Source of the DNA: Undibacterium parvum
Lineage (GTDB): Bacteria; Pseudomonadota; Gammaproteobacteria; Burkholderiales; Burkholderiaceae_D
NCBI RefSeq assembly: GCF_003955735.1
Contig: NZ_CP034464.1
Location: forward strand, 3,968,001 to 4,032,000
Direction of reading: 5' to 3'
Length of the DNA stretch: 64,000 bases
Shown here piece by piece: positions 31,290 to 42,590 of this stretch. The notes beneath the pieces were generated by a model. That model saw nothing but the letters and a program-made list of their open reading frames with translations, was not told the DNA's origin and did no database searches. Numbering within the stretch: the stretch's first letter is position 1; each line of letters begins with the position of its first letter. Made by a program: the position numbers and the translations under genes.

Positions 31290-31341
31290 AACAGAATTTA
31301 TTGATGGCATCTTTGTGATGCAACGTAACTAGGAGAAAAAC

Positions 31342-32223
31342 ATGGCGGCGATTACAGCAGCGATGGTAGGTGAATTGCGCGCAAAGACAGATGCGCCTAT
31401 GATGGAATGCAAAAAAGCATTGGTTGAAGCTGAAGGCGATATGGAGCGCGCAGAGGAAATCTTGCGCGTTAAGTTGGGCGGTAAGGCTTCTAAAGCGGCT
31501 TCACGCGTAACCGCAGAAGGTGTAGTTGCTTCTGTTGTTGTCGGTGGCGTCGGTGCTTTGATCGAAGTTAATTGCGAAACTGATTTTGTTACCAAGAATG
31601 ACGATTTTATTGCTTTTGCAAACGCATGCGTAAAATTGGTTGCAGAGCATAATCCAGCGGATGTGGCTGCTTTGGCTGCGCTGCCTTTGGATGGTTCTAC
31701 CGTTGAAACAGTTCGCGCTGCTTTGATTGGTCGTATCGGCGAAAATATGTCGATTCGTCGCTTTCAGCGCTTCGACACAGCTGCTAAGCTGACTTCCTAT
31801 TTGCATGGCACACGTATCGGTGTCATGGTTGAATTCTCTGCGGCTGATGAGCAAGTTGGTAAAGACGTTGCTATGCATATCGCTGCAATGAAGCCGGTTT
31901 CTTTGTCTGCTGATCAGGTTCCTGCAGAATTGATCGAAAAAGAGCGTTCGGTCGCATCTTTGAAAGCAGCTGAGTCTGGTAAGCCAGCCGACATCGTCAC
32001 CAAGATGGTTGAGGGTTCGGTTCAGAAGTTCTTGAAAGAAGTTTCTTTGTTGAATCAAACTTTTGTCAAGAATGACAAGCAGACTGTTGAGCAAATGTTG
32101 AAGTCAGTTGATGCTTCAATCAAGTCGTTCACTATGTATGTTGTTGGTGAAGGCATAGAAAAGAAACAGGATGATTTCGCTGCAGAAGTGGCGGCGCAAG
32201 TCGCCGCCGCCAAGCAAGCGTAA
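31342..32223 (+). CDS. tsf: Translation elongation factor Ts
   Basis: A 293-residue guanine-nucleotide exchange factor for EF-Tu. The N-terminal UBA-like [22 protein letters not shown] and the [14 protein letters not shown] motif (exchange site) are diagnostic. TAGGAGAAAAAC lies upstream of the start. Flanked by terminators on both sides. Confidence 0.98.
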   Translation: MAAITAAMVGELRAKTDAPMMECKKALVEAEGDMERAEEILRVKLGGKASKAASRVTAEGVVASVVVGGVGALIEVNCETDFVTKNDDFIAFANACVKLVAEHNPADVAALAALPLDGSTVETVRAALIGRIGENMSIRRFQRFDTAAKLTSYLHGTRIGVMVEFSAADEQVGKDVAMHIAAMKPVSLSADQVPAELIEKERSVASLKAAESGKPADIVTKMVEGSVQKFLKEVSLLNQTFVKNDKQTVEQMLKSVDASIKSFTMYVVGEGIEKKQDDFAAEVAAQVAAAKQA

Positions 32224-32230
32224 TTAGGCA

Positions 32231-32259
32231 AAAAAACGGGCCGAAAGGCCCGTTTTTTT
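32231..32259 (+). terminator. Intrinsic terminator after tsf
   Basis: A six-base stem CGGGCC / GGCCCG closes a GAAA tetraloop (32237-32252), with A-run before and seven Ts after. It separates tsf from pyrH, which must then have its own promoter in 32260-32394. Confidence 0.93.
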
Positions 32260-32394
32260 AAGCTTCGATTTTGAGACGTTTTTTACTAAGTTATTTTACT
32301 AGGTTATTTTTGCTAGTGCGTTAGATGTAAATCGTGTTTGTTATTTAGCGTGTTCACAATAATATCTTCATTTAATTTTTAAGGAGCCCGGACC

Positions 32395-33111
32395 GTGATC
32401 AAACCTGCTTATAAGCGTGTGCTTTTGAAGCTCTCTGGCGAAGCCTTGATGGGCGACGATGCCTACGGTATTAATCGAGCCACCATTGAGCGTATGGTGG
32501 CAGATGTCGCTGAAATATCAAGAATGGGCGTGGAGCTCGCAATCGTTATTGGTGGTGGGAATATCTTTCGCGGGGTTGCACCTGGTGCGCAGGGGATGGA
32601 TAGGGCAACCGCCGATTACATGGGTATGCTGGCAACCGTCATGAATGCTCTTGCCTTAGGTGATGCGATGCGTCAGGCTGGCGTCGTAGCGCGGGTGATG
32701 TCGGCAATTGCGATTGAACAAGTTGTCGAGCCTTATGTACGGCCTAAGGCTTTGCAGTATCTGGAAGAAGGTAAAGTTGTTATCTTCGCTGCTGGTACAG
32801 GAAATCCTTTCTTTACTACCGATACAGCAGCCGCGTTGCGCGGATCTGAAATTGGCGCAGAAATTGTATTGAAAGCCACCAAGGTTGATGGTGTGTATAC
32901 CGCAGATCCTAAGAAGGATGCTAGCGCTACGCGTTATTCCACCATTTCTTTTGACGAAGCTATTTCGCGTCATTTGCAAGTGATGGATGCAACCGCGTTT
33001 GCGCTTTGTCGTGATCAGAAGTTGCCGATCAAAGTATTTTCTATCGTCAAACCAGGTGCCTTGAAAAATCTGATTATGGGTGGCGACGAAGGCACTCTAG
33101 TCCACGTATAA
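32395..33111 (+). CDS. pyrH: UMP kinase
   Basis: A 238-residue amino-acid-kinase-fold enzyme that phosphorylates UMP, hexameric and controlled by GTP/UTP in the family. Visible segments: [12 protein letters not shown] (N terminus), IGGGNIFRG, and [14 protein letters not shown] (about 161-174). GTG at 32395 is the start, with AAGGAG eight bases upstream. It leads the pyrH-frr-uppS portion of the cluster. Confidence 0.97.
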   Translation: MIKPAYKRVLLKLSGEALMGDDAYGINRATIERMVADVAEISRMGVELAIVIGGGNIFRGVAPGAQGMDRATADYMGMLATVMNALALGDAMRQAGVVARVMSAIAIEQVVEPYVRPKALQYLEEGKVVIFAAGTGNPFFTTDTAAALRGSEIGAEIVLKATKVDGVYTADPKKDASATRYSTISFDEAISRHLQVMDATAFALCRDQKLPIKVFSIVKPGALKNLIMGGDEGTLVHV

Positions 33112-33228
33112 TTTGTTTTTTTGCATATGGGTAAGGGCGTTGGGCGAGGCCTGCGCTTGTTTTTTATACTGAAATAAATAAGATAAATAGTGAGTATTTA
33201 TCTGCATTAATTTGTACAGGAGGATGGT

Positions 33229-33789
33229 ATGTCCATCATAGAAGTAAAAAATAATACGCAATTGCGGATGCAAAAGTCGCTAGAGACTCTCAAAGTTGAT
33301 CTTTCTAAGGTACGTACTGGTCGTGCGCATACGGGGATCTTGGACCATGTGATGGTCGATTACTACGGTGCTCCGACCAATATCACTCAAGTGGCAAACG
33401 TAACCTTGATCGATGCACGCACCATCGGCGTTCAGCCTTGGGAAAAGAAGATGATGTCGGCCATCGAGAAAGCAATTCGTGATGCAGATCTTGGTCTAAA
33501 CCCATCCACGCAAGGCGAACTGATACGTGTTCCTACGCCGGCATTAACCGAAGAGCGCCGTAAAGAAATGGTGAAGTTGGTCAAGACCGAAGGGGAAGAT
33601 GCGAAAATCGCTATTCGCAATATTCGTCGTGACGCGAATGAGTCTTTGAAGAAGTTGGTAAAAGATAAGGAGTGTTCCGAGGATGACGAGCGCCGTGCCT
33701 CGGATGAGATACAAAAATTAACCGACAAGTTTGTGGCTGATGTGGATAAATCCCTGGCGGATAAGGAAAAGGAAGTATTGACGGTATAG
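33229..33789 (+). CDS. frr: Ribosome recycling factor
   Basis: A 186-residue two-domain tRNA-mimic that splits post-termination ribosomes with EF-G. Diagnostic stretches are [29 protein letters not shown] and the long C-terminal helices with [18 protein letters not shown] at 33218-33223 supports the ATG at 33229. Confidence 0.97.
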   Translation: MSIIEVKNNTQLRMQKSLETLKVDLSKVRTGRAHTGILDHVMVDYYGAPTNITQVANVTLIDARTIGVQPWEKKMMSAIEKAIRDADLGLNPSTQGELIRVPTPALTEERRKEMVKLVKTEGEDAKIAIRNIRRDANESLKKLVKDKECSEDDERRASDEIQKLTDKFVADVDKSLADKEKEVLTV

Positions 33790-33830
33790 CTTGACGCCGA
33801 GAGTATTTTTTTCACTCATTCTGGATATAC

Positions 33831-34586
33831 ATGGTTCACATTAGTTCGACTAAAGAAGTGCCGCTTGTGGGTAAGGTTCCACAACATATCGCGATCATCA
33901 TGGATGGTAATGGGCGTTGGGCGACCAAGCGGTTTTTACCTCGTGTTGCTGGACATGCCAAGGGTGTGGATGCGGTACGCGTCATGGTTAAGGCTTGCGT
34001 CAAGCGTGAGGTGAAGTATTTGACGTTATTTGCATTTAGTTCTGAGAATTGGCGCAGACCAGCAGAGGAAGTTTCTTTGCTGATGCGCCTTTTTGTCACA
34101 GCGCTAGAAAAAGAAGTCGTAAAAATGCACGCGAACGGCATTCGTCTTAAGGTGGTTGGCGATTTGTCTCGGTTTGACGCGCAATTGCAAAAAACGATAC
34201 AGGCAGCCGAAGCGCTCACAGCAAGCAATCTAGGTCTGACTGTCACCATTTGCGCAAATTACGGTGGTCGTTGGGATATCGTGCAGGCGTTCAATCGCCT
34301 TAAACAAGATCTCAAATCCGATGCTACGGTCACAGAGGAGCAACTGGCGCCGTATCTGTCTATGGCGTATGCGCCTGAGCCAGATTTGTTTATTCGTACC
34401 GGTGGTGAAACCAGAATTTCCAATTTTTTGTTATGGCAACTGGCATACAGTGAATTGTATTTTACGGATACGTTTTGGCCTGATTTCAATGCGCATGCTT
34501 TAGATGAGGCGATTAAATCGTATCAGGCAAGAGAGCGCCGCTTTGGACGTACCAGTGCGCAAGTCCTTGCGCAGGTCGACGAATAA
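33831..34586 (+). CDS. uppS: Di-trans,poly-cis-undecaprenyl-diphosphate synthase
   Basis: A 251-residue cis-prenyltransferase making the C55 carrier for peptidoglycan, O-antigen and, in this organism, Ara4N transfer. [10 protein letters not shown] (catalytic Asp, about residue 25), [17 protein letters not shown] and [23 protein letters not shown] are all present. It lies between frr and cdsA in the standard order. Confidence 0.97.
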   Translation: MVHISSTKEVPLVGKVPQHIAIIMDGNGRWATKRFLPRVAGHAKGVDAVRVMVKACVKREVKYLTLFAFSSENWRRPAEEVSLLMRLFVTALEKEVVKMHANGIRLKVVGDLSRFDAQLQKTIQAAEALTASNLGLTVTICANYGGRWDIVQAFNRLKQDLKSDATVTEEQLAPYLSMAYAPEPDLFIRTGGETRISNFLLWQLAYSELYFTDTFWPDFNAHALDEAIKSYQARERRFGRTSAQVLAQVDE

Positions 34587-34611
34587 AATCCCACTCGAGA
34601 TAAGGTAAACC

Positions 34612-35442
34612 ATGCTTAAAACTCGTGTTATTACAGCTTTGCTGTTGTTGGCATTGCTAGTTCCCATTCTGTACTTCGGGTCAATTCAAATTTTTTCTCT
34701 CGTCGCTACGCTTTTCTTTGGTGCCGCGATGTGGGAAAGTCAGCGTTTGTTTAAAAAACCTGCGCCTCTCGTGATCGCTTTGATTTGGTCCGCTCTGTTT
34801 TTTTATCTCAGTTTTAACGGATTCTTGCTCTCTAGCCCGACTACGCCACTCTTGTTCGCCATGTGCGTCTTGTTTTGGTTGTTAAGGTTAATCCCTTCTC
34901 TTGCCTTTGGCTTGCCAGTCTTGCACAGCATTTCTAGCAGTACCTTAAATGGGATTTATGGCTTAAGCATCTTTGGGTGTTTTGTCGCTATGTGTGTTTT
35001 GTTCGCGCATTCCCCACTGTTTTTCCTGTCAGTTATGGCCGTGGTTTGGGTGGCCGATGTAGTTGCATATTTCTCAGGTAAGGCATTTGGAAAACGCAAG
35101 CTGGCACCCTCAATTTCACCAGGGAAATCATGGGAAGGGGCGATAGGTGGTTGGCTTGGGGTATTGTTGATTGCAGGGTTGGCGGTTTACCTTGGCGCTG
35201 CTGCAGATATTTTCCCTACCAAGATATTTATGAAATTGGGTGCGTTTGGCTTTCTGCTGGTGTTTACTGCGCTGGCGATCGCCAGTGTCGTTGGTGATTT
35301 ATTTGAGTCATCCTTGAAGCGCCGCGCTGACATGAAAGACAGTAGTGCTTTGTTGCCCGGGCATGGCGGGGTTTTAGATAGGATAGATGCCTTGATTCCA
35401 GTGCTGCCTATGGCTGCACTGTTGGATCTTTGGTTGCGATGA
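34612..35442 (+). CDS. cdsA: Phosphatidate cytidylyltransferase
   Basis: A 276-residue polytopic membrane enzyme making CDP-diacylglycerol for phospholipid synthesis. About eight hydrophobic helices are visible, and the C-terminal CDS signature is present in [36 protein letters not shown] (around 227-262). Its stop overlaps the proposed dxr start. Confidence 0.96.
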   Translation: MLKTRVITALLLLALLVPILYFGSIQIFSLVATLFFGAAMWESQRLFKKPAPLVIALIWSALFFYLSFNGFLLSSPTTPLLFAMCVLFWLLRLIPSLAFGLPVLHSISSSTLNGIYGLSIFGCFVAMCVLFAHSPLFFLSVMAVVWVADVVAYFSGKAFGKRKLAPSISPGKSWEGAIGGWLGVLLIAGLAVYLGAAADIFPTKIFMKLGAFGFLLVFTALAIASVVGDLFESSLKRRADMKDSSALLPGHGGVLDRIDALIPVLPMAALLDLWLR

Positions 35443-36638
35443 TGGGCCGTTCGGTGAATAAGAATATGCAGAAAATTTGTGTCTTGGGTTCGACCGGATC
35501 GATCGGTGTATCGACCTTAGATGTGATCGCTAGGCATCCGGAGTTGTATGCCGTTTTCGCCTTAACAGCGCATACCCAAGTGCGGAAATTGGCTGAACAG
35601 TGCGCGCAATTTAATCCGTCTTTTGCGGTAGTTGGGACTGCGCTCGCTGCGACCGAGCTGCAATTGTTGTTGCGCGAAAAAAATATAACGACAGAAGTTT
35701 TATACGGTCCTCAGGCTTTATGTGAGGTTGCTAGCGCTACTGAGTGTGATGCAGTCATGGCTGCGATTGTTGGTGCGGCTGGTTTGCCCGCTTCATTGGC
35801 AGCCGCACATGCTGGCAAAAAGGTTTTGCTCGCAAACAAAGAAGCCTTAGTGATGTCCGGTCAGTTGTTTATTGATGCAATACAGGCCAGTGGCGCGACA
35901 TTGCTGCCAATTGACAGTGAGCATAATGCGATTTTTCAGTGTCTGCCGCAAGCCTATGACAGGCGGCCGCAACAGCACGGTGTGCATAAAATTATCCTGA
36001 CCGCTTCCGGTGGCCCTTTTCTTAATCGCACTTTAGATTCGCTGGATAACGTGACGCCTAACGAGGCGGTGGCACACCCTAACTGGGTCATGGGGCGCAA
36101 GATTTCGGTGGACTCCGCCACGATGATGAATAAGGGTTTGGAGGTGATCGAGGCGCATTGGTTGTTTAACGCTCCGGCAGAGCAAATTGAGGTGCTGATA
36201 CATCCTCAAAGTGTGATCCACTCCATGGTTTCCTATCTGGATGGTTCGGTCTTGGCGCAAATGGGAAATCCAGATATGCGCACGCCGATCGCCTATGGTT
36301 TGGCCTACCCCAAACGTATCAATTCAGGAGTTGCGCCACTCGATCTGGCTAAAGTCATGCAGTTAAATTTTATTGCTCCCGACTTTAAGCGTTTCCCCTG
36401 CTTAGAATTGGCGTACGCAGCACTAAAAACTGGACGATCGGCGCCAACTATATTGAACGCAAGTAATGAGATCGCTGTCCAAGCGTTTTTGGATGGAAAA
36501 ATAGGTTTCAGAATGATAGATCAAGTCATTGCCCGGGTTATGGATAAGTTGTCGATACGCGAACTCAGCGATATCGATGCTATTTTTGAGTGCGATCAAG
36601 AAGCGCGTGCTTTGAGCCTAGAGATCATACGCACATGA
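35439..36638 (+). CDS. dxr: 1-deoxy-D-xylulose 5-phosphate reductoisomerase
   Basis: The enzyme makes 2-C-methyl-D-erythritol 4-phosphate in the MEP isoprenoid pathway. Motifs: [13 protein letters not shown] (NADPH), [16 protein letters not shown] [20 protein letters not shown] (metal-binding Asp/Glu) and [21 protein letters not shown]. The start at 35439 overlaps the cdsA stop (ATGATG); an internal ATG at 35466 (MQKICVLGS) fits the usual N terminus better, so translation may begin at either. It overlaps the rseP start by four bases. Confidence 0.95.
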   Translation: MMGRSVNKNMQKICVLGSTGSIGVSTLDVIARHPELYAVFALTAHTQVRKLAEQCAQFNPSFAVVGTALAATELQLLLREKNITTEVLYGPQALCEVASATECDAVMAAIVGAAGLPASLAAAHAGKKVLLANKEALVMSGQLFIDAIQASGATLLPIDSEHNAIFQCLPQAYDRRPQQHGVHKIILTASGGPFLNRTLDSLDNVTPNEAVAHPNWVMGRKISVDSATMMNKGLEVIEAHWLFNAPAEQIEVLIHPQSVIHSMVSYLDGSVLAQMGNPDMRTPIAYGLAYPKRINSGVAPLDLAKVMQLNFIAPDFKRFPCLELAYAALKTGRSAPTILNASNEIAVQAFLDGKIGFRMIDQVIARVMDKLSIRELSDIDAIFECDQEARALSLEIIRT

Positions 36639-38002
36639 TGCTGTTGCAAACCATCCTCGCTTTTGTGGTCGCGCTAGGTAGCTTAGTGACGATACATGAG
36701 CTTGGCCACTATCTTGTGGCACGTTGGTGCGGCGTGAAAATTTTACGCTTTTCTGTTGGCATGGGAAAAGTTGTTTACTCACGTAAGTTGGGGCCAGATC
36801 AGACTGAATGGGCAATTTCTATTTTGCCTCTGGGCGGTTACGTAAAAATGCTAGACGCCAGAGAGCAGGATGTTTCTGAAATCTCGGAACAGGATTTACT
36901 ACGTGAGTTTTCACGACAATCGGTTTGGAGACGTATCGCGATCGTTGCTGCCGGACCTGTCGCCAATTTCCTACTGGCTATTTTGCTATTCACTGGCCTG
37001 TATCTACATGGTATTCCCGAGCCTGTGGCAAAAATACGGGTGCCTTCAGAAACTTCTGTGGCCTACCAAGCCGGTTTGCGTCATGGTGATCTGGTGACCG
37101 CTGTGAATGGCCATGCTGTGCAAACTTGGACGGGCTTGCAATGGGAGTTGCTGCAACTGGGATTGAATAAGTCTGATGCGACCTTGGCTGTGCAGCGCAA
37201 TATGCAAAATGAGACAGCTAAACCGGAGTCGCTACAACTAGATCTGGGATTGAGTCGTCTCAGCAGCGCCGAACTTGAAACCGATTTTTTGACTAAGTTG
37301 GGATTTTCTGTGGCCAGACCTGCCGCAATATTGCAGGGCGTGGAATTGGGCGGTCCGGCCAGTCGCGCTGGTTTGCTATCAGGTGATCAAATTCTGGAAA
37401 TCGACGGCAGGGCGGTACTGGATGGGCTCGAATTTATGGAGATCATTAATGCCTCTTCCGATAAAACTCTGCAACTGCTGGTCAAACGCGGTTCGAGTGA
37501 AGTCGCTCTGAACGTCACACCCGAGGCAGCTACGGTGCGCGGTGAAAAAATCGGGCGTATCAAGGTGCAGTTGATGCTTGCTCCTGAGATGCTGACGTTA
37601 GCAAACTCTCCGCTCAATGCGCTCATCAAGGGCTCGGTAAAAACCTGGGAAGCCAGTATGTTGACCTTTAAAATGCTAGGCAAAATGCTGGCGGGTGATG
37701 TGTCCTGGAAAAACTTGACTGGCCCGATTACGATCGCCGATTACGCAGGGCAAACCTCCAGGACAGGCTTGATTAGTTACCTCAGCTTTATTGCGCTCAT
37801 CAGTATCAGTCTGGGCGTTATGAATTTGCTTCCTATCCCTGTGTTGGACGGTGGACATTTGTTGTATTATTCGCTGGAAGTTTTAACAGGAAAACCAGTG
37901 TCAGAACGCTTCGGCGAGATCGCGCAACGTGCAGGCGTAGTTTTGTTGATGAGTTTAATGGCAGTTGCTTTCTTTAATGACATCGTCAGACTCATGTCAT
38001 AA
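36635..38002 (+). CDS. rseP: RIP metalloprotease RseP (site-2 protease)
   Basis: A 455-residue inner-membrane zinc protease that cleaves anti-sigma factors within the membrane, freeing the envelope-stress sigma-E. The zinc motif HELGH (residues 21-25) lies in the first helix; the [12 protein letters not shown] motif (Asp about residue 404) supplies the third ligand. A PDZ domain pair occupies the periplasmic region (around 125-320). The ATG at 36635 overlaps the dxr stop by four bases; earlier in-frame starts would lie inside dxr. Confidence 0.95.
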   Translation: MMLLQTILAFVVALGSLVTIHELGHYLVARWCGVKILRFSVGMGKVVYSRKLGPDQTEWAISILPLGGYVKMLDAREQDVSEISEQDLLREFSRQSVWRRIAIVAAGPVANFLLAILLFTGLYLHGIPEPVAKIRVPSETSVAYQAGLRHGDLVTAVNGHAVQTWTGLQWELLQLGLNKSDATLAVQRNMQNETAKPESLQLDLGLSRLSSAELETDFLTKLGFSVARPAAILQGVELGGPASRAGLLSGDQILEIDGRAVLDGLEFMEIINASSDKTLQLLVKRGSSEVALNVTPEAATVRGEKIGRIKVQLMLAPEMLTLANSPLNALIKGSVKTWEASMLTFKMLGKMLAGDVSWKNLTGPITIADYAGQTSRTGLISYLSFIALISISLGVMNLLPIPVLDGGHLLYYSLEVLTGKPVSERFGEIAQRAGVVLLMSLMAVAFFNDIVRLMS

Positions 38003-38083
38003 TCCTTGCTCGTTTGATCGGCTTGATGCAGCGTCGCTCCCTTGGAAATACCCAGTAGAAATATTGAGATTAGATAATACCTA

Positions 38084-40432
38084 ATGAAATCACATATCGA
38101 GAACTATACTTTGCCAAATTTACGTCGTCGCGCCTTAGCGCTAGCAGCGTTTGCACTATGCTCAGGGCAAGCCCTGGCAGTCGAACCATTTAAGGTTAAG
38201 GATATCCGCGTCGAAGGTTTGCAAAGGACCGAAGCGGGAACAGTTTTTAGCTATTTGCCGGTACGTGTCGGTGAAACCTTTGATGACGCCAAGAGTGTCT
38301 CTGCCATCAAATCTTTGTATGCCACTGGCTTTTTTAAAGACGTACAAATTGAGGCGCAAGATGGCGTTTTGATCGTCTTGCTGGAAGAGCGTCCTACCAT
38401 CGCTGGGGTTGATTTTACCGGCACCAAAGAATTTGAAAAAGACGCTTTGGTAAAGGCACTTAAAGATGTTGGCGTCGGCGAGACCAAAATTTTTGATAAG
38501 GCCACCGTGGATAGGGCCGAGCAAGAACTGAAACGTCAATATCTTTCGCGTGGCTTGTACGGTATGCAGATCACCACCACCATTACGCCGATAGAGCGTA
38601 ATCGTGTGAATGTGACCTTTGCGGTAGAAGAAGGTGAGATCGCCAAAATCGCGCGTATCAACGTGATCGGAAATAAATATTTTACCGATAGCGAATTGTT
38701 TGAATTAATGGCCTTGAGTACGCCGACCTGGTTTAGTTGGTACACCAAAGCGGATCAGTATTCCAAGCAAAAACTCGCTGGCGATATAGAAAATCTCAAA
38801 TCCTTTTATCAAAATCGCGGTTTTCTGGAGATGCAGGTTGAATCGACTCAGATTTCAATTACACCAGATAAAAAAGAAATTTACATCACCGTGAATATTA
38901 TCGAGGGCGATAAATATACGGTCTCCGATATTAAGCTGGAAGGCGAGATGTTCGGACGTGAAGCCGAACTTTCCTCCTTGTTGCTATTGAATAAAAACGA
39001 TGTCTACAATGCGGCTCGATTGACCGAGAGTACCCGGCGCATCTCTGAGCGTATGGGCAATTTTGGCTACGCTTTTGCCAATGTGAACGCCAATCCTTTG
39101 CTGGATAAAGAGAAAAAAGAAGTCGCGTTTACGGTGTTTGTCGATCCGGGTAAACGGGTTTATGTGCGCCGTATCAATTTGGCGGGTAACACCAAAACCA
39201 GAGATGAAGTCATCCGTAGAGAGTTCCGGCAGTTTGAAGGTTCTTGGTACGACGGTGAAAAAATCAAAGTTTCCAGAGATAGAGTCGAGCGACTGGGTTT
39301 CTTTAAAGAAGTGACGATAGAAACGCCAGAAGTCTCCACCAGTACCGATCAGGTAGATGTCAATCTGGCGGTAACCGAGCGCCCAACCGGCAATATCACG
39401 TTTGGCGCCGGTTATTCGCAAACAGAAAAACTGACCTTAACCGGTTCGATTCAGCAGTCGAATGTATTTGGTAGTGGTGATACGGTAGGTTTGGATATCA
39501 ATACCAGCAGACAAAACCGGACGATAGCGGTCTCGCATACCGATCCATACTTTACGGATGATGGTGTTAGCCGTAGTTTTGACTTGTTCCACAGAACCAC
39601 AACGCCTATCGCTGGCAGTGTCGGTTATTATAAAATTCTCTCTACCGGTGGCAATATTCGATTTGGCGTGCCTTTCTCTGAGTTGGATACGGTGTTTTTC
39701 GGTCTTGGTGTAGAGCGTACTCAGGTGCAGACCAATACTGGTAGCCCATTCCGTTATAGAAAATATGTGGCGGATTTTGGCGATGGGGAAAAAGATCCTA
39801 CCTCCATTTTCTACGGCGCTGGTACTGCGGTGAATACGACTTTCCCTTTGACTGCTGCCTGGCAGCGAGATAGTCGCGATAGTCCTTTAACCCCTAGCAT
39901 AGGTCGCTATCAGCGCGCTAATCTGGAATTGTCGGCGTTTGGCGATTTTAAATATTATCGCGGAATTTATAATCATCAGTATTTCACTCCTGTGTATCGT
40001 TCTGTGATTCTGGCTCTCAATGGTGAGCTTGATTACGGACATGGTTTGGGCGGCAAACCTTATCCTTTGTTTAAAAACTTTTACGCAGGTGGTATAGGTT
40101 CGGTACGCGGCTATGACTCTTCTTCTTTGGGAAGTAAAGATCCGAATGGCGATTCTCTGGGTGGTGCGACTAGGTTGCTGGCGAATGCAGAGTTACAAGT
40201 GCCTTTCCCTGGGGCGGATAAATCGCTGCGTTGGTTCACCTTTCTGGATGCCGGTAACGTATTTGATGAAGGTCAAAAAATTCAGATCAAAGAGTTACGC
40301 GCTTCAGCAGGTATAGGTATCAGCTGGATTTCACCAGTCGGACCTTTGAAATTAAGTTTCGGTAAAGCCTTGAATGCTAAAGTGGGCGATAAGACGCAAA
40401 CCTTCCAGTTCCAAATGGGTACTGGATTTTAA
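38084..40432 (+). CDS. bamA: Outer membrane protein assembly factor BamA
   Basis: A 782-residue Omp85 protein that folds beta-barrel proteins into the outer membrane. A signal peptide (cleavage after QALA, about residue 28) is followed by five POTRA domains (about 35-430, first VKDIRVEGLQRTEAGTVFSYLP) and a 16-strand barrel with the loop-6 motif IGSVRGYDSSSLG (VRGY/F signature) and a C-terminal aromatic residue (Phe). Normal length for the family. Confidence 0.97.
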   Translation: MKSHIENYTLPNLRRRALALAAFALCSGQALAVEPFKVKDIRVEGLQRTEAGTVFSYLPVRVGETFDDAKSVSAIKSLYATGFFKDVQIEAQDGVLIVLLEERPTIAGVDFTGTKEFEKDALVKALKDVGVGETKIFDKATVDRAEQELKRQYLSRGLYGMQITTTITPIERNRVNVTFAVEEGEIAKIARINVIGNKYFTDSELFELMALSTPTWFSWYTKADQYSKQKLAGDIENLKSFYQNRGFLEMQVESTQISITPDKKEIYITVNIIEGDKYTVSDIKLEGEMFGREAELSSLLLLNKNDVYNAARLTESTRRISERMGNFGYAFANVNANPLLDKEKKEVAFTVFVDPGKRVYVRRINLAGNTKTRDEVIRREFRQFEGSWYDGEKIKVSRDRVERLGFFKEVTIETPEVSTSTDQVDVNLAVTERPTGNITFGAGYSQTEKLTLTGSIQQSNVFGSGDTVGLDINTSRQNRTIAVSHTDPYFTDDGVSRSFDLFHRTTTPIAGSVGYYKILSTGGNIRFGVPFSELDTVFFGLGVERTQVQTNTGSPFRYRKYVADFGDGEKDPTSIFYGAGTAVNTTFPLTAAWQRDSRDSPLTPSIGRYQRANLELSAFGDFKYYRGIYNHQYFTPVYRSVILALNGELDYGHGLGGKPYPLFKNFYAGGIGSVRGYDSSSLGSKDPNGDSLGGATRLLANAELQVPFPGADKSLRWFTFLDAGNVFDEGQKIQIKELRASAGIGISWISPVGPLKLSFGKALNAKVGDKTQTFQFQMGTGF

Positions 40433-40501
40433 AAAAATACTTATAAAATACTTATATAATCGGTGTTTTCTGCGTTTGTGTGGTTTGCCTTAGTTTGTAT
40501 T

Positions 40502-41032
40502 ATGGAGATTATTTTGAGTCAACTTACTACCCCGTCCAAGTTGTTGCAAGGCCTGATGGTTTTTGCAGCTTGTTGTGTCAGCGTTGCGCCTGTGTCAGCT
40601 CAGGATTCTAAGGTCGCCTATTTTGATTCGCAGCGCGTGATGCGTGAATCTAGCCCTTCCAAGGCGGCTGAAGCAAAAATTGAACAAGAATTTTCCAAGC
40701 GCAGTAAAGAGCTATTCGATACTGTGACAAAAATTAAGGGCTTGGCCGAAAAATTGGACAAAGAGTCGGCGGTGATTACCGACGCTGACAGAGTCAAGCG
40801 TCAACGTGATCTGACCGATATGGATCAGGATTTTAAGCGCAAGCAACGTATTTACAATGAAGATTTGAATCAGCGTAGAAACGAAGAGATTGCTTCTTTG
40901 GTCGAGCGTGCGCAAAAAGTAGTCAAGCAAATCGCCGAACTAGAAAAATATGACATCGTTTTGCAAGATGCTGTGTATTTCAATCCACGCATAGATATCA
41001 CCGATAAAGTGATTAAAGCGCTGGCGAAGTAA
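40502..41032 (+). CDS. skp: Periplasmic chaperone Skp/OmpH
   Basis: A periplasmic chaperone of about 175 residues that holds unfolded outer-membrane proteins for BamA. A signal peptide ending VSAQD is followed by KVAYFDSQRVMRESSPSK, a long coiled-coil region (about 55-135) and a short C-terminal strand with NPRIDITDKVI. The start is uncertain: ATG at 40502 is used; a TTG at 40514 has GGAG (40504-40507) at good spacing and may be the real start. A GTG at 40463 is less likely. It follows bamA as in most proteobacteria. Confidence 0.9.
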   Translation: MEIILSQLTTPSKLLQGLMVFAACCVSVAPVSAQDSKVAYFDSQRVMRESSPSKAAEAKIEQEFSKRSKELFDTVTKIKGLAEKLDKESAVITDADRVKRQRDLTDMDQDFKRKQRIYNEDLNQRRNEEIASLVERAQKVVKQIAELEKYDIVLQDAVYFNPRIDITDKVIKALAK

Positions 41033-41035
41033 GTC

Positions 41036-42100
41036 ATGACTCATTCCGGAACGCGACTGGGTGAGTTAGTCGATCGCTTCGGTGGTCAATTAATTGGTGA
41101 CCCAGACAGATTGGTGATAGGCATTGCCCCTTTGAGCGATGCCGATGAGCGCCACGCGACTTTTCTCTCTAATTCTAAACTGCGCGCGCAGGCCGAATCT
41201 ACCCTTGCCGCGGTATTGATACTAACTGAATCAGATCATCTGCAGCTAGGTGCAGCGTTTTCTGGTGCGCGCATCATCAGTGCTCAGCCTTATGTGTATT
41301 TTGCCCGCGCGGCGCAGTATTTTGCGTCTCTGACGGCGATAGTTCCCCCTTTGGGTATCCATCCTAGTGCTAGCGTTAGTCCGCATGCGCTAGTCGCTGC
41401 TAGCGCGAGTATCGCTGCCCAGGTGGTGATAGAGGCGGAAGCGGTGATAGGCGAGAACGTGGTGATCGGTGCTGGCTCGGTGATCGGTCGTGGTGTCAGT
41501 ATTGATGCCGATACCCAGTTACATGCCAATGTCACTATCTACGACTATTGCGTGATCGGCAAACGCTGCAATATCCATTCCGGTGCGGTGATCGGTGCGG
41601 ACGGTTTTGGCTTCGCCAACGACGCCGGTAAATGGATCAAGATACCGCAAACCGGGCGCGTATTGATAGGCGACGATGTCGATATTGGTGCCAACACCAG
41701 CATAGACCGCGGTGCTTTGGCCGATACCATCATAGAAGAGGGCGTTAAGCTCGACAATCAAATTCAGATTGGGCACAACTGTCAGATCGGTGCTCATACC
41801 GCCATGGCGGGTTGTGTTGGGGTCGCCGGTAGTGCCAAGATCGGCAAACACTGTACTTTTGGCGGTGCGGCTATGGTGCTCGGGCATCTGAGCATCGCCG
41901 ACCATGTGCACATTTCTTCTGCCAGCATGGTGTCCAGATCGATACACGAAGCGGGCCAATATACTGGCTTTTATCCCCTGGCGAAAAATGCCGAATGGGA
42001 AAAGTCGGCGGCTATCGTACGTAATCTCACTAGCATGCGGGAAAAAATTCGCACGCTTGAAAAAACAATTAAGTTACTAACAGAAAAAGCAGAAAAATAA
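41036..42100 (+). CDS. lpxD: UDP-3-O-(3-hydroxyacyl)glucosamine N-acyltransferase
   Basis: A 354-residue left-handed beta-helix acyltransferase, third step of lipid A synthesis. The N-terminal uridine-binding domain ([16 protein letters not shown]) is followed by hexapeptide repeats (about 110-300) with the catalytic His in [10 protein letters not shown]. It starts three bases after skp and ends two bases before fabZ. Confidence 0.96.
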   Translation: MTHSGTRLGELVDRFGGQLIGDPDRLVIGIAPLSDADERHATFLSNSKLRAQAESTLAAVLILTESDHLQLGAAFSGARIISAQPYVYFARAAQYFASLTAIVPPLGIHPSASVSPHALVAASASIAAQVVIEAEAVIGENVVIGAGSVIGRGVSIDADTQLHANVTIYDYCVIGKRCNIHSGAVIGADGFGFANDAGKWIKIPQTGRVLIGDDVDIGANTSIDRGALADTIIEEGVKLDNQIQIGHNCQIGAHTAMAGCVGVAGSAKIGKHCTFGGAAMVLGHLSIADHVHISSASMVSRSIHEAGQYTGFYPLAKNAEWEKSAAIVRNLTSMREKIRTLEKTIKLLTEKAEK

Positions 42101-42102
42101 TT

Positions 42103-42588
42103 ATGAAGACTCTAGACATTAATCAAATCAAACAATATTTGCCGCACCGTTATCCTATGTTGCTGGTCGATCGCGTTTTGGAATGGGAAAGTGGCAAGAG
42201 CATTACCGCCATCAAAAATGTGACGGCGAATGAAGAATTCTTCAACGGACACTTCCCAAATAAGCCAGTCATGCCAGGCGTGCTAATGGTCGAAGCGATG
42301 GCGCAGACTGCCGCCATTTTGTCGTTTCTGACTATGGGTAAAAAACCAGATGAAAACACCATCGTGTATTTTGTCGGGATTGATAACGTGCGTTTCAAGC
42401 GTCCGGTAGAGCCAGGCGATCAATTGAAAATGGAAATCGAGATTACCCGGGTAAGCCGCGGCATCTGGAAATACAAGGCAAAAGCGTCGGTCGATGGTCA
42501 ATTGGCTTTGGAAGGTGATTTGATGTGTACGCTCCGTACTGCCGATGATGCGGCAGTGGGGGTAACTACAGCAGCTGCTGCGGAGTAA
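42103..42588 (+). CDS. fabZ: 3-hydroxyacyl-[ACP] dehydratase FabZ
   Basis: A 161-residue hot-dog-fold dehydratase of fatty acid synthesis, competing with LpxA/LpxD for 3-hydroxyacyl-[14 protein letters not shown] and the catalytic [20 protein letters not shown] (His near 50, Glu near 64) are intact. The last 15 residues are Ala-rich. The genes lpxD-fabZ-lpxA are spaced by two bases each. Confidence 0.97.
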   Translation: MKTLDINQIKQYLPHRYPMLLVDRVLEWESGKSITAIKNVTANEEFFNGHFPNKPVMPGVLMVEAMAQTAAILSFLTMGKKPDENTIVYFVGIDNVRFKRPVEPGDQLKMEIEITRVSRGIWKYKAKASVDGQLALEGDLMCTLRTADDAAVGVTTAAAAE

Positions 42589-42590
42589 AA

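Noticed and set aside
31501..32094. A 197-codon minus-strand frame opposite tsf
   Set aside because: Complement of a highly biased gene; no recognisable domain.
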